Positions 34,789 to 43,872 are shown, counted from the stretch's first letter. The stretch: DNA of 64,000 bases from Mesorhizobium sp. (GCF_016793485.1 NZ_JAEULZ010000038.1:248001-312000); one strand, 5' to 3'. Notes: a model not told the origin generated them from the letters alone. Numbers and translations are program-made.

Positions 34789-34905
34789 CGACACTCGACG
34801 CACTACATAGGGTTGGTCGGGTATAGCATTGAAATGAGAATTCTCGGGTTGAAGATCAGCGGTTTCGACGGTGGCCGGTCAGCCACCTCTAAAAGCGCCA
34901 CGCGG

Positions 34906-35235
34906 ATGCAGGACGGTGACGACGACCGCGGTTCGCCCGGCCGCGGCACTGCTGTTATCACGCGGACGAGACCCAAGACCAAGAAACCCAGTCTCTACAG
35001 GGTCTTGATCCTCAACGACGACTACACGCCGATGGAATTCGTGGTGCACATTCTGGAGCGCTTCTTCCAGAAGGACCGCGAGGCCGCGACCCGCATCATG
35101 CTCCATGTCCATAACCACGGAGTGGGCGAATGCGGGGTCTACACGTTTGAAGTGGCCGAGACGAAAGTGTCCCAGGTCATGGATTTCGCCCGCCAGAATC
35201 AGCATCCGCTGCAATGCGTGATGGAGAAGAAGTGA
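34906..35235 (+). CDS. clpS: Clp protease adaptor ClpS
   Basis: The N-degron adaptor that hands substrates to ClpAP. The core has the binding-pocket motif [12 protein letters not shown] and IMLHVHNHG with the pocket Met and His, then the conserved end [20 protein letters not shown] 34906 gives 109 residues, the normal family length. ATG 34834 would add 24 residues ([13 protein letters not shown] onward) and cannot be excluded. It is six bases upstream of a second ClpS-like gene and part of one unit with clpA. Confidence 0.9.
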   Translation: MQDGDDDRGSPGRGTAVITRTRPKTKKPSLYRVLILNDDYTPMEFVVHILERFFQKDREAATRIMLHVHNHGVGECGVYTFEVAETKVSQVMDFARQNQHPLQCVMEKK

Positions 35236-35241
35236 AGGCAA

Positions 35242-35496
35242 ATGTCGGGCTATTCCGTACTATTGCTTGACGATAACCAAACCCCGATGGCGTTTGTCGT
35301 GGACGTCATACAGCGCTTTTTTGGTAAGGATCGAAAAACTGCCGAAGAGATCATGCTCCATATACACAAACATGGGGCCACCGTTTGCGGGAACTTTCCG
35401 CAACAGGAAATTGCCGAGGCAAAGGTATCAGAAGTGACGAACTTTGCTCGCCAGAACCAGCATCCGCTTCAGTGCATAATGCTGAAGAACAAGTGA
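35242..35496 (+). CDS. Second, short ClpS-like protein
   Basis: An 84-residue protein, essentially only the ClpS core domain with no flexible N-terminal arm. The pocket motif is changed from NDDYTPM to DDNQTPM, and the loop after IMLHIHKHG has one extra residue (ATVCGNFPQQEIAEAK). The C-terminus DFARQ-equivalent [18 protein letters not shown] is nearly identical to the first ClpS. The N-terminal arm is needed in E. coli to engage ClpA, so this copy may bind ClpA differently or block it. It lies between clpS and clpA, ATG after GAAGG. It is probably functional since the frame is intact. Confidence 0.82.
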   Translation: MSGYSVLLLDDNQTPMAFVVDVIQRFFGKDRKTAEEIMLHIHKHGATVCGNFPQQEIAEAKVSEVTNFARQNQHPLQCIMLKNK

Positions 35497-35505
35497 GGTA
35501 AAAAA

Positions 35506-37974
35506 ATGCCGGCTTTCTCCCAAGGCCTGGAAAAGGCGCTCCATCAGGCGCTGACCTTCGCCAATGAACGTCACCACGAATACGCAACGCTCGAGCATCT
35601 CCTGTTGGCGCTGATCGACGACGCAGAGGTCGCCGCTGTCATGCGCGCCTGCAACGTCGATCTCGACGAGCTCAAGCACACCGTTCTCACCTATATCGAT
35701 ACGGAACTGGACAACCTCGTCACCGGTTACGATGAGGACTCCAAGCCGACCGCTGGCTTCCAGCGCGTCATCCAGCGCGCGGTCATCCACGTGCAGTCTT
35801 CGGGTCGCGATGAAGTGTCGGGCGCCAATGTGCTGGTCGCGATCTTTGCCGAGCGCGAGAGCCATGCCGCCTATTTCCTGCAGGAACAGCAGATGACCCG
35901 CTACGACGCGGTCAACTACATCAGCCACGGCATTGCAAAGCGTCCGGGTTCGAGTGAATCCCGCTCGCCGCGCGGTGCCGAGGATGAGCAGCGCGGCGGC
36001 AACGCCGAGCAGGGCGAGGACGGCAAGAAAAAGCCGCAGGACGCGCTGACGGCCTATTGCGTCGATCTGAACAAGAAAGCCCGCGCCGGCAAGATCGATC
36101 CGCTGATCGGGCGGACTGACGAGATCAACCGCACCATTCAGGTTCTGTGCCGCCGCTCGAAGAACAACCCGCTCTATGTCGGCGATCCCGGCGTCGGCAA
36201 GACGGCGATCGCCGAGGGCCTCGCCAAGCGCATCGTCGAGGGCGATGTTCCCGAGGTACTGCAGGACGCCACGATCTTCGCGCTCGACATGGGCACGCTG
36301 CTCGCCGGCACCCGCTATCGCGGCGACTTCGAGGAGCGCCTAAAGCAGGTCGTCAAGGAGCTGGAAGAGTACCCCGGCGCTGTGCTGTTCATCGACGAGA
36401 TCCACACGGTGATCGGAGCCGGCGCGACGTCCGGCGGGGCGATGGATGCATCGAACCTGCTGAAGCCCGCGCTGTCTTCCGGTGCGATCCGTTGCATCGG
36501 CTCGACCACCTACAAGGAATTCCGCCAGTTCTTCGAGAAGGACCGGGCGCTTGTGCGTCGCTTCCAGAAGATCGACGTGAAGGAGCCGACCGTCGATGAC
36601 GCCATCGCCATCATGAAGGGCCTGAAGCCCTATTATGAGGAGTTCCACAACGTGAAGTTCACCAACGACGCCATCAAGGCGGCCGTGGAACTTTCGGCGC
36701 GCTACATCAACGACCGCAAGCTCCCCGACAAGGCGATCGACGTGATCGATGAGACGGGCGCCTCGCAGATGCTTCTGCCGGAAGGCAAGCGCAAGAAGAC
36801 GATCGGCATCAAGGAGATCGAGGCGACGATCGCGACCATGGCGCGCATCCCGCCGAAAACCGTGTCGGCCGACGACGAGGCTGTCCTCGCCAATCTCGAG
36901 GTCGAGTTGCAGCGCGTGGTCTATGGCCAGGATACCGCGATCACCGCGCTGACCTCGGCGATCAAGCTCGCTCGTGCCGGCCTGCGTGAACCGGAGAAGC
37001 CGATCGGCTGCTACCTGTTCTCAGGCCCCACCGGCGTCGGCAAGACGGAAGTCGCGAAGCAGCTTGCGGCCTCGCTCGGCGTCGAGCTGTTGCGCTTCGA
37101 CATGTCGGAATACATGGAGCGTCACACGGTCAGCCGCCTGATCGGGGCGCCTCCCGGCTATGTCGGCTTCGACCAGGGCGGTCTTTTGACCGACGGTGTC
37201 GACCAGCATCCGCATTGCGTGTTGCTGCTCGACGAGGTCGAGAAGGCGCATCCGGACCTGTTCAACATCCTGTTGCAGGTCATGGATCACGGCAAGCTGA
37301 CGGACCATAACGGCAAGCAGATCGACTTCCGCAACGTGATCCTGATCATGACGACCAATGCGGGCGCTTCGGAAGCGCAGAAGGCGGCGATCGGCTTCGG
37401 CTCGACGAAGCGCGAGGGCGACGACGTGGAGGCGATCAATCGCCTCTTCACGCCGGAGTTCCGCAACCGGCTCGATGCCATCATCCCGTTCGGCGCGCTG
37501 CCGGTGCCTGTGATCCATCAGGTCGTGCAGAAGTTCGTCATGCAGCTCGAGGCCCAGCTCTCCGAGCGTGGCGTCACCTTCGACCTATCGTCGGAAGCGG
37601 TCGCGTGGCTCGCCGACAAGGGCTACGACGAGAAGATGGGCGCACGTCCGCTTGGGCGCGTCATCCAGGAGCACATCAAGAAGCCTTTGGCCGACGAGGT
37701 GCTGTTCGGCAAGCTCAAGAAGGGTGGCACGGTGCGCGTGACGGTCGAGACCAAGGAGGACGGCAAGACCGGCCTCAAGCTCGAGACGATCGCGGACGAG
37801 CAGCGCGTCAAGCCGAAGAAGGAAGATCCCGCCGAGGAAGAGGTGAAGGTCGTCCCGAAAAAGGCGAAGAAGCCGGCGGCTGCCGCGAAGGCCAAGCCGG
37901 CTCCCAAGTCTTCGGGCAAGGAGCCTCCTTCCGGTAAGCGCAGCCTTGTGCCGCAGCTCCCGCGCAAAAACTGA
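35506..37974 (+). CDS. clpA: ATP-dependent Clp protease ATP-binding subunit ClpA
   Basis: The AAA+ unfoldase of ClpAP, 822 residues. The N domain (1-145) carries [29 protein letters not shown]1 has Walker [19 protein letters not shown]2 has [15 protein letters not shown]. The tripeptide IGF (AAIGFGST) in AAA2 is the ClpP-docking loop. A lysine/alanine/proline-rich tail of about 55 residues follows AAA2, longer than in E. coli. It follows two clpS genes with 9 bases spacing and ends before strong terminators. Confidence 0.95.
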   Translation: MPAFSQGLEKALHQALTFANERHHEYATLEHLLLALIDDAEVAAVMRACNVDLDELKHTVLTYIDTELDNLVTGYDEDSKPTAGFQRVIQRAVIHVQSSGRDEVSGANVLVAIFAERESHAAYFLQEQQMTRYDAVNYISHGIAKRPGSSESRSPRGAEDEQRGGNAEQGEDGKKKPQDALTAYCVDLNKKARAGKIDPLIGRTDEINRTIQVLCRRSKNNPLYVGDPGVGKTAIAEGLAKRIVEGDVPEVLQDATIFALDMGTLLAGTRYRGDFEERLKQVVKELEEYPGAVLFIDEIHTVIGAGATSGGAMDASNLLKPALSSGAIRCIGSTTYKEFRQFFEKDRALVRRFQKIDVKEPTVDDAIAIMKGLKPYYEEFHNVKFTNDAIKAAVELSARYINDRKLPDKAIDVIDETGASQMLLPEGKRKKTIGIKEIEATIATMARIPPKTVSADDEAVLANLEVELQRVVYGQDTAITALTSAIKLARAGLREPEKPIGCYLFSGPTGVGKTEVAKQLAASLGVELLRFDMSEYMERHTVSRLIGAPPGYVGFDQGGLLTDGVDQHPHCVLLLDEVEKAHPDLFNILLQVMDHGKLTDHNGKQIDFRNVILIMTTNAGASEAQKAAIGFGSTKREGDDVEAINRLFTPEFRNRLDAIIPFGALPVPVIHQVVQKFVMQLEAQLSERGVTFDLSSEAVAWLADKGYDEKMGARPLGRVIQEHIKKPLADEVLFGKLKKGGTVRVTVETKEDGKTGLKLETIADEQRVKPKKEDPAEEEVKVVPKKAKKPAAAAKAKPAPKSSGKEPPSGKRSLVPQLPRKN

Positions 37975-37993
37975 AGCTATTTCGGTCGAAAAC

Positions 37994-38023
37994 AAAAAAG
38001 CCCCGGTTTGCCGGGGCTTTTTT
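37994..38023. terminator. Bidirectional terminator after clpA
   Basis: A 13-base-pair stem (AAAAAAGCCCCGG with CCGGGGCTTTTTT) around the loop TTTG. A-tracts and T-tracts on both sides let it stop transcription in either direction. It lies 20 bases after the clpA stop. Confidence 0.95.
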
Positions 38024-38065
38024 GTGCGTAGCGTGTGATGCCAGTTGGCGTTCCGGTTGCCAATG

Positions 38066-38096
38066 AAAAACGCCGCCCGGTGAGGGCGGCGTTTTT
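38066..38096. terminator. Bidirectional terminator after the amt unit
   Basis: A 13-base-pair stem (AAAAACGCCGCCC with GGGCGGCGTTTTT) around a 5-base loop. It lies 20 bases beyond the stop of the minus-strand small membrane protein and backs onto the clpA terminator. Confidence 0.93.
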
Positions 38097-38116
38097 GCTT
38101 TTGTATCGAATGGTTC

Positions 38117-38308
38117 TTAGAGCGACGGTGGCGTTCCGTTGCTCTTCAGCTTCTTGTAGCTGGCGTTTTCGTGCTGGACCATGCTGAAGATGGCATAGAC
38201 GCAGACCGCGATCGCGCCGACCAGACAGATGGTGATGACGCCGGGGCTGTCGGCGAAGGTGAAGTAGGCGGTCGCCCCTTCCCAGGTCGTGATAGGTGCA
38301 GAGTTCAT
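38117..38308 (-). CDS. Small single-span membrane protein downstream of the ammonium transporter
   Basis: A 63-residue protein with one hydrophobic helix (VITICLVGAIAVCVYAIFSMV) and a short basic cytoplasmic tail (KKLKSNG). The N-terminal part contains Trp and aromatic residues (TTWEGATAYFTFADSPG). I do not recognise a named family. The ATG has AAGGAGAC upstream and lies 27 bases after the transporter stop, so it is in the same transcript. Possibly an accessory subunit of the transporter, in place of the usual glnK; this is inference. Confidence 0.75.
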   Translation of the reverse strand: MNSAPITTWEGATAYFTFADSPGVITICLVGAIAVCVYAIFSMVQHENASYKKLKSNGTPPSL

Positions 38309-38335
38309 TTCATTGTCTCCTTAGCTTTCGTACGG

Positions 38336-39664
38336 TCATTCGGCCGGCGTCAGCGCGCCGTCTCCGAAGGCCGGAATGCGGGATTCTGGATAGGCCTTGA
38401 CCGGGACTTCCGTCGCGTCGAGGCCAGCCTTTTCTGCTGCAGGATCGGAGCGCAGGAGCCCAACCATCTTCAGGATGTAGGACAAGACATATCCCGGCAC
38501 GAAGCCAAGCACGAGGAAGACCAGCATGCTCATGAACTGGCCGCTCAGCGAGATCGCCGGTCCTTCGACGTTCGGATAGCCCGCCGCGAAGATACCGACC
38601 GCCAGGAGACCCCAGATGCCGCCGAAGCCGTGAACCGACACGGCGCCGACGGCATCGTCGATCTTGAACTTCGTCAGCAGGATGTTGTGCAGCTTCGGAA
38701 TGACGAGGCCGCCGGCGAAGCTGATCAGGAAGGCGAGGGGCGGATAGTAGACGTCGAGCCCCGGCGCCGAGGAGATAACGCCGACGAGCGCGCCCGACAT
38801 CATCCAGAACGGATCGCGGGTCACGAGGTAGCAGCCGATCATGCCGCCTGCGACGGCCATCAGCGTGTTGAAGGCGAAAGCCGAGAAGGTGGTCGGCGTG
38901 TTGTAGATCGTCATCCAGGTGTCGCCGGTGTAGATGATGCAGCCGCCGAGGAAGCCGAAGAAGCCCATGACGATGAGCATCAGGCCGATCAGCGACATCG
39001 GCATGTTGTGGCCATTGATCTCGTTGACCGTGCCGTCGGCGTTGAAGCGGCCGATGCGTGGGCCGAGATTGATAAGCACGCCGAGCGTGAAGAAGCCGGC
39101 AATCATGTGCACGCAACCGGCCGCGCCGATGTCATGCAGGCCGAAGGTCGAGGTCAGCCAGCCGCTTGGGTGCCAGCCCCATGCCGCGCCAAAAACCCAG
39201 ACGACCGAACCGAGGAAGATGGCCAGGATGATGAAGCCCGACACACGAATGCGCTCGATCACCGCGCCCGACATGATGGATGCCGTTGTTGCGGCAAACA
39301 TTGTAAAGGCCGCCCAGAAGATGCCCGAGGCGTTGTCTTCGAGGTTCGGACCCATGTTGGCGCTCCAGGGCATCGCGCCCGAAGCGTCCCCCGGCACGAA
39401 GCCGGCCGGGAATGCGTTGTAGATGTACCAGCCCACGAAATAGAAGAACGGGATCAGGAAGGCGAAGGCGGCCAAGTTCTTGACGCCCGTCGCGAGCGCA
39501 TTCTTGGCGCGGGAAGCTCCCATCTCATACGCCAGGAACCCCGCATGGATTGCAACCATCAGCGCGGTGCACCACCAGTAGAAGACTTCCGAATTGACGG
39601 TCGTCGCCATTTTCAGAGACGCCTCCAGCGCCTCTATCCTTGTCAGTAGTTCTGCAGCTTCCAT
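38336..39664 (-). CDS. amt: Ammonium transporter (Amt family)
   Basis: An inner-membrane ammonium channel of 442 residues with eleven expected helices. Twin pore histidines are kept in CVHMIAGFF and SVHGFGGIW; GAVIERIRVSGFI and the Trp-rich AWGWHPSGW lie around the outer vestibule. The N-terminus (AAELLTRIEALEASLKMATTV) is an amphipathic helix rather than a signal peptide, unlike classic AmtB. ATG 39664 is chosen; the frame upstream includes the ribosome site region. No glnK is linked; a 63-residue membrane protein follows. A sigma-54-like site and a perfect palindrome lie upstream. Confidence 0.92.
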   Translation of the reverse strand: MEAAELLTRIEALEASLKMATTVNSEVFYWWCTALMVAIHAGFLAYEMGASRAKNALATGVKNLAAFAFLIPFFYFVGWYIYNAFPAGFVPGDASGAMPWSANMGPNLEDNASGIFWAAFTMFAATTASIMSGAVIERIRVSGFIILAIFLGSVVWVFGAAWGWHPSGWLTSTFGLHDIGAAGCVHMIAGFFTLGVLINLGPRIGRFNADGTVNEINGHNMPMSLIGLMLIVMGFFGFLGGCIIYTGDTWMTIYNTPTTFSAFAFNTLMAVAGGMIGCYLVTRDPFWMMSGALVGVISSAPGLDVYYPPLAFLISFAGGLVIPKLHNILLTKFKIDDAVGAVSVHGFGGIWGLLAVGIFAAGYPNVEGPAISLSGQFMSMLVFLVLGFVPGYVLSYILKMVGLLRSDPAAEKAGLDATEVPVKAYPESRIPAFGDGALTPAE

Positions 39665-39742
39665 TGTTTGACCCCTCTGTTGGTCATTTTTCTCGTTGGC
39701 CTCCCATCCCTCCAGGAGACTCTTTTTATTGCGCAACCTAAG

Positions 39743-39757
39743 GCCGTCGCAGTGCCA
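39743..39757 (-). promoter_or_regulatory. Possible sigma-54 promoter of amt
   Basis: On the minus strand the sequence TGGCAC-TGCGA-CGGC has the exact -24 element and the GG-N10-GC spacing, though the -12 element is CGGC instead of TTGC. It is about 80 bases before the amt start, a sensible place for nitrogen-controlled transcription. Confidence 0.4.
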
Positions 39758-39812
39758 GCTTTAAAATTAGGCAATTGTTAAGGTTGCAGAAAAATCAGGC
39801 AGCGTAAATCTG

Positions 39813-39834
39813 TTTGTTCGCAGTTGCGAACAAA
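39813..39834. promoter_or_regulatory. Perfect 22-base palindrome upstream of amt
   Basis: TTTGTTCGCA and TGCGAACAAA are exact reverse complements separated by GT. It lies about 55 bases upstream of the sigma-54-like site, where an activator or repressor would bind. The sequence is not the NtrC consensus that I know (GCAC...GTGC). The 290 bases between amt and azlC hold nothing else that I recognise. Confidence 0.65.
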
Positions 39835-39954
39835 ATTATGTGGGGGATGAACATGACGAATCCCCGTTAAGGTCGGCCCGAAAGTGACGGAAATTGCTAC
39901 GCCAATCGCCGCTTTCGCGTCGCGCGCATAACGGCGGCATGATATCCGGCAACG

Positions 39955-40710
39955 ATGCCCCCCAATCCTGACCTCTCAGAAATAGACGCCCCGCAGCCGA
40001 GCTTCGCGGACCGACGCCGATGGTTCTTGATCGGCGCGTCCGAGTCCGTATCCGTCCCGGGTCTCGTCCTTTGCACGGCGCATGTCGGCTTCGCGGGCCT
40101 CGCGCAGGAAGCCGGAGTCAGCATGGGGTTGGCGGTGTTCATGGTGCTCGCCATCTGGGCCTTGCCGGCCATGGTGGTTCTGCTCGGCGCGATCCTTTCG
40201 GGGGCTGGATTGCTGGCCGCAGCCTTCGCGGTGGCGTTGTCGTCGGTGCGGTTGACACCGATGGTGGTGGCTCTGGTGCCGGAAATGCGCGGTCCACGCA
40301 CCAGCAGGCTGGCGATGTATCTCCTGGCGCACTTCGTTGCGGTCACGTCATGGGTGATTGCGATGGAAAACCTGCGCCGCGTGCCGCGCGAATTCAGGAC
40401 CAGCTATTATTTTGGCCTCGGCTCGATTCTGGTCGTCGTCAACATGGTGGTCGTCGCCGCCGTTTATGCCGTCGCGCCCGCGCTGCCGCCAGCAGTCGCC
40501 GCAGGTCTTTTCCTGCTGACCCCGATGTATTTCCTGACGTCGCTCTGGGGCTCGGCGAGAGAAACCGCGACCTATGTCGCGATGTTGTTAGGCCTCATGC
40601 TTGGACCGATCCTCCACTTTGTCGCACCGGGTTTCGACCTGCTTGGAGCCGGCCTTTTGGGCGGCGGATTGGCATATGCCGTCCATCTGATGCAGGTCCG
40701 CCGGACATGA
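39955..40710 (+). CDS. azlC: AzlC family transporter subunit
   Basis: The large subunit of an AzlCD-type exporter for branched-chain amino acids, 251 residues with about six hydrophobic helices. Typical features are the polar first loop (RRRWFLIGASESVSVPGLVLCT), a central ALSSVRLTPMVVALVPEMRG segment and a C-terminal GFDLLGAGLLGGGLAYA. The stop overlaps the azlD start by ATGA, confirming the pair. The 18 N-terminal residues before the first helix are polar. Confidence 0.85.
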   Translation: MPPNPDLSEIDAPQPSFADRRRWFLIGASESVSVPGLVLCTAHVGFAGLAQEAGVSMGLAVFMVLAIWALPAMVVLLGAILSGAGLLAAAFAVALSSVRLTPMVVALVPEMRGPRTSRLAMYLLAHFVAVTSWVIAMENLRRVPREFRTSYYFGLGSILVVVNMVVVAAVYAVAPALPPAVAAGLFLLTPMYFLTSLWGSARETATYVAMLLGLMLGPILHFVAPGFDLLGAGLLGGGLAYAVHLMQVRRT

Positions 40711-41057
40711 CGATAACCGCGATCGACACGTGGTGGTGGCCATATGCCTTTGTGCTGATTGCCGGCTGGGCGATGACCTATCCCTGGCGTGCATTCGGCG
40801 TCTTTCTCGGCGGCAGGCTTCGAGAGGACGCTGAGATACTCGTCCTGGTGCGATCGATTGCCACCGCTTTGGTGGCCGCGGTGGTGGGGAACCTGATCTG
40901 CTTTCCCGCAGGACCGGCCGCTGATACGACACTGGCGCTGCGCCTCTCAGCGGCGATCGTTGGCTTCGCGGCCTATGTCTTCATCGGACGCAGGATGCTG
41001 CTCGGGCTCGTCGTCGCCGAAGTCGTTTTCGGGCTTGGTCTCTATCTGGGCTACTGA
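40707..41057 (+). CDS. azlD: AzlD domain protein
   Basis: The small partner subunit, 116 residues with three to four hydrophobic helices (YAFVLIAGWAMTYPWR, ATALVAAVVGNLICF, LGLVVAEVVFGLGLYLG). It starts at the ATGA overlap with azlC. Its 3' end overlaps the convergent HIT gene by seven bases. Together with AzlC it likely exports branched-chain amino acids or analogues. Confidence 0.83.
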   Translation: MTITAIDTWWWPYAFVLIAGWAMTYPWRAFGVFLGGRLREDAEILVLVRSIATALVAAVVGNLICFPAGPAADTTLALRLSAAIVGFAAYVFIGRRMLLGLVVAEVVFGLGLYLGY

Positions 41058-41470
41058 AGCGCCGCGCGAATCTTTTCCGCATTGGCGGCGAGAATTTCGG
41101 GCTTCTCCATTCCCCCGGTGTGCGACTTCAGCGGTAACCCGTCGACGCGCGGGATGACGTGGAAGTGCAGGTGGAAGACGCTCTGGCCGGCGGGCGCCTC
41201 GTTGAACTGCATGATGGTGACGCCGTCGGCTGCGAAGGCTTTCTTCGTTGCGATCGCGAGCTTCTGAACCACGCCAATGGTGTTCGCCAGAACCGTCGGG
41301 TCGGCATCCATAATGTTGCGTGAAGGAGCTTTCGGCACGACCAGCGTATGTCCGTTGGCCTGCGGCATCACATCCATGAAGGCCACCACGTCCGCATCTT
41401 CGTACACGCGGTGCGAGGGGATTTCGCCGCGCAGGATTTTAGCGAAGATGTTGTTGTCGTCGTAGTTCAT
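41051..41470 (-). CDS. HIT family nucleotide hydrolase
   Basis: A 139-residue protein of the histidine-triad superfamily. The catalytic triad is HLHFHVIPR, with the nucleophilic His in the middle. The N-terminal NIFAKILRGEIPSHRVYEDADVVAFMD is characteristic of the HinT/HINT branch, which hydrolyses purine nucleoside phosphoramidates. ATG 41470 is preceded by sequence with no strong ribosome site. The gene is convergent with azlD. Confidence 0.9.
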   Translation of the reverse strand: MNYDDNNIFAKILRGEIPSHRVYEDADVVAFMDVMPQANGHTLVVPKAPSRNIMDADPTVLANTIGVVQKLAIATKKAFAADGVTIMQFNEAPAGQSVFHLHFHVIPRVDGLPLKSHTGGMEKPEILAANAEKIRAALQ

Positions 41471-41540
41471 GACATGCTTCCGTTTTCTGGCCGGCCACCA
41501 TAATGGCTTGGCGAGTCGTGTCGTTCAATGGCGAGGTACC

Positions 41541-41876
41541 ATGGTTCAGAACTACTTCTATCTCGTCATCGCAATCGCTTTCGAGGTGATCGCGACGACC
41601 GCGTTGAAGCAAACCAACGGATTTACCCGCCTCGCGCCTTCGCTGGTATCGATCGGAGGCTACGCGCTGGCCTTCTATTTCCTCTCGCTTCCGCTGCGCA
41701 CGATGCCGGTCGGCGTCGTCTACGCCTTGTGGTGCGGGGCCGGCATCATACTCATCACGGTCATCGGCTGGGTCTGGTTCAAGCAGGCGCTCGACCTGCC
41801 GGCGCTGGCAGGCATGGGCCTGATCATGGCCGGCGTCGTCGTCATCAATCTTTATTCAAAGACGGTGGTTCACTAG
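41541..41876 (+). CDS. SMR family multidrug efflux protein
   Basis: A four-helix small multidrug resistance protein of 111 residues. The essential membrane Glu is at residue 15 (AIAFEVIATTALK), equivalent to Glu14 of EmrE. GVVYALWCGAGIILITVIGW is the conserved third helix and loop. It exports lipophilic cations or guanidinium-like compounds. The start is ATG 41541, chosen because the first helix starts there. The last 32 bases overlap the 3' end of the acetyltransferase gene on the other strand. Confidence 0.9.
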   Translation: MVQNYFYLVIAIAFEVIATTALKQTNGFTRLAPSLVSIGGYALAFYFLSLPLRTMPVGVVYALWCGAGIILITVIGWVWFKQALDLPALAGMGLIMAGVVVINLYSKTVVH

Positions 41877-43098
41877 CCGTTTGCTGCAATTCGCCTTTGC
41901 GGAAGGGTCCATGTTCGTCCAGGTATTCGCCCATCCGCTCGACCTCGCGGCGCTCCCGCTTCAGGTAGTCGGCAACCGCTGACCGTAGCCCCGCATGGGC
42001 GATGAAATGCGCCGATTGCGTCGTCACTGGACGGTAGCCGCGCGCCAACTTGTGCTCACCCTGCGCCCCGGCCTCGACGACTTTCAGCCTTCGATCGATC
42101 GCGAAGTCGATCGCCTGATGGTAGCAGACCTCGAAGTGCAGGAAGGGGTGGTCTTCGATGCAGCCCCAGTTGCGGCCGTAAAGCGTGTCGGAGCCGATGA
42201 AGTTGATGGCGCCGGCGACATAGCGGCCGTTGCGCTTGGCCATGACGAGCAGCACGTCGTCCGCCATCCGCTCGCCGAGCAGGGAGAAGAACTTGCGATT
42301 GAGATAGGGGCTGCCCCATTTGCGGCCACCCGTATCCATGTAGAAGGCAAAGAAGTCGTCCCAGACCTTTTCGGTCAGGTCGCGTCCGGTCAGCCAGTCG
42401 ATCGAGATGCCCGTCGCCAGCGCTTCGCGCCGCTCCTTCTTCAGCGCCTTTCGCTTGCGCGAGGCGAGGGTGGCGAGAAAGTCGTCGTAGTTCGAGTAGC
42501 CTTCGTTGATGAAGTGGAATTGCTGGTCGGTACGGCGCAGGTATCCGGCCGCTTCAAGCGCCACCATGTCGTCATCCTCGGCAAAAGTGACATGGGCTGA
42601 CGAAACGCCAATATGGCGCGTCACCTGCTTCAACCCTTCCGCGAGCGCGGCCTTCGACGTCGCCTCATCGGCGTCGCGGCTGACCAGAAGGCGCGGTCCT
42701 GTCGCTGGCGTGAAAGGGACACTGGCTTGGAGCTTTGGATAATAGTCCCCGCCCGCGCGTTCAAACGCGTCGGCCCAGCCGTGGTCGAACACGTATTCGC
42801 CCTGGCTGTGGGATTTCAGGTAGCATGGCACCGCGCCGATCAGCTTGCCCGAAGCATCTTCCAGCCGCAGGTGATGACCCTGCCAGCCGGTCTTGCGCAC
42901 CGCGCAGCCGGACTCCTCCAGTATCCGGAGAAAGTCGAATGAAACGAAGGGGTTGTATGGCGTCCCGGATTCATCGCGAGAGGCTCCGGCAAAGCCATCC
43001 CACTCGTCCTTGGTGAATGCGCCGATGCTCGAAGCTACGCCGACGGAAAACCCGCCGTCTGTGGCGGGCTTGTTGGTGCTTTCCGGTTCGCTTGCCAT
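41845..43098 (-). CDS. FemAB/GNAT-like acyltransferase (peptidogalycan synthesis domain, PF04339)
   Basis: A 417-residue protein of the DUF482/PF04339 family, which has two GNAT-like folds. The N-terminal half carries NPFVSFDFLRILEESG and YVFDHGWADAFERAG; the C-terminal half carries SRKRKALKKERREAL, ISIDWLTG and the signature NFIGSDTLYGRNWGC with FEVCYHQAIDFAI. The family is linked to peptidoglycan or amino-acid-chain modification, but the acceptor is not known. ATG 43098 is chosen over a frame running further up. Confidence 0.85.
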   Translation of the reverse strand: MASEPESTNKPATDGGFSVGVASSIGAFTKDEWDGFAGASRDESGTPYNPFVSFDFLRILEESGCAVRKTGWQGHHLRLEDASGKLIGAVPCYLKSHSQGEYVFDHGWADAFERAGGDYYPKLQASVPFTPATGPRLLVSRDADEATSKAALAEGLKQVTRHIGVSSAHVTFAEDDDMVALEAAGYLRRTDQQFHFINEGYSNYDDFLATLASRKRKALKKERREALATGISIDWLTGRDLTEKVWDDFFAFYMDTGGRKWGSPYLNRKFFSLLGERMADDVLLVMAKRNGRYVAGAINFIGSDTLYGRNWGCIEDHPFLHFEVCYHQAIDFAIDRRLKVVEAGAQGEHKLARGYRPVTTQSAHFIAHAGLRSAVADYLKRERREVERMGEYLDEHGPFRKGELQQTASEPPSLNKD

Positions 43099-43144
43099 TG
43101 CAGGGTCAATGTATGTTGCCGTGCAGCATAAGCAAGCTGCACAG

Positions 43145-43870
43145 CTACCCGAGCAGCTTGTCCGGGTCGAAGCCTTCAAAGGTCATCTGGTCGGCGTATT
43201 TGAAGGTAAGGTCGATCGCCGGCTTGTCGCGGATCGTCCAGGTGATGACCGGCATCTTCAACCGCTCCCTCACAAAGCTGACGAAGGGGTTCGGCAGGTC
43301 CCCGGCCGCGTATGAGGTAAAGTCGAGATCGTGAGCCAGCATCGAGAAATGCGCCTCGATAAGCTTGGTCTCCTTCCCATAGGCAGTGAGCCCGGCCGGG
43401 ATTTCAGGCATGTACGTCTTGAAGTCGCGGATCAGCCAGTGATCGAAGGACATGATCGCTACCTTGCCCTTGTAGTCCTTCAACTGCGCGGCCACCGCCT
43501 CGACAAGCCCGTCGTCATGGCCGGGCGTTCCCTTCAGTTCGACAACGAGCGGAACCTTCCGGCGCACGAGTCCGAGCAGGTCGGAGAGCAGCGGAACGTG
43601 ATCCTTGGTGCCGCCGACCCTGAGCTGGCGCAGTTCGGCAGCCGTCCGCTGCCAGACGAAGCCGTCTTCGCCGGTAAGCCGTTTAAGGTCGTCGTCGTGG
43701 ATGACGACGGGAACACGGTCGGAGGAAAGGTGCACGTCGCATTCGATAGCGAAGTTCTTAGCCACCGCGCGGCTCGCAGCCGAAAGCGTGTTCTCCCAGA
43801 CCTTCTTGTTCAGGTCGTGCAAGCCGCGATGCGCGATCGGCCGCTTGGTCAGCCAGGCGATCTTCTTCAT
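43145..43870 (-). CDS. Glycerophosphodiester phosphodiesterase
   Basis: Hydrolyses glycerophosphodiesters to glycerol-3-phosphate and an alcohol. The 241-residue TIM barrel carries the family motifs: AHRGLHD with the catalytic His, ENTLSAAS, ECDVHLSSD for the metal, VVELKG and IMSFDH. No signal peptide is present, so it is cytoplasmic. It follows ridA with only two bases between, suggesting one transcript. Confidence 0.92.
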   Translation of the reverse strand: MKKIAWLTKRPIAHRGLHDLNKKVWENTLSAASRAVAKNFAIECDVHLSSDRVPVVIHDDDLKRLTGEDGFVWQRTAAELRQLRVGGTKDHVPLLSDLLGLVRRKVPLVVELKGTPGHDDGLVEAVAAQLKDYKGKVAIMSFDHWLIRDFKTYMPEIPAGLTAYGKETKLIEAHFSMLAHDLDFTSYAAGDLPNPFVSFVRERLKMPVITWTIRDKPAIDLTFKYADQMTFEGFDPDKLLG

Positions 43871-43872
43871 GG

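Noticed and set aside
34834-34905. Extended N-terminus of ClpS from ATG 34834
   Set aside because: The added 24 residues look unlike the usual ClpS arm and give more than the normal length. Kept as an alternative start only.
38171-39649. 492-codon plus-strand ORF opposite amt
   Set aside because: Complement of the transporter gene; the His/Asp/Glu-rich translation is typical of an antisense frame of a membrane protein.
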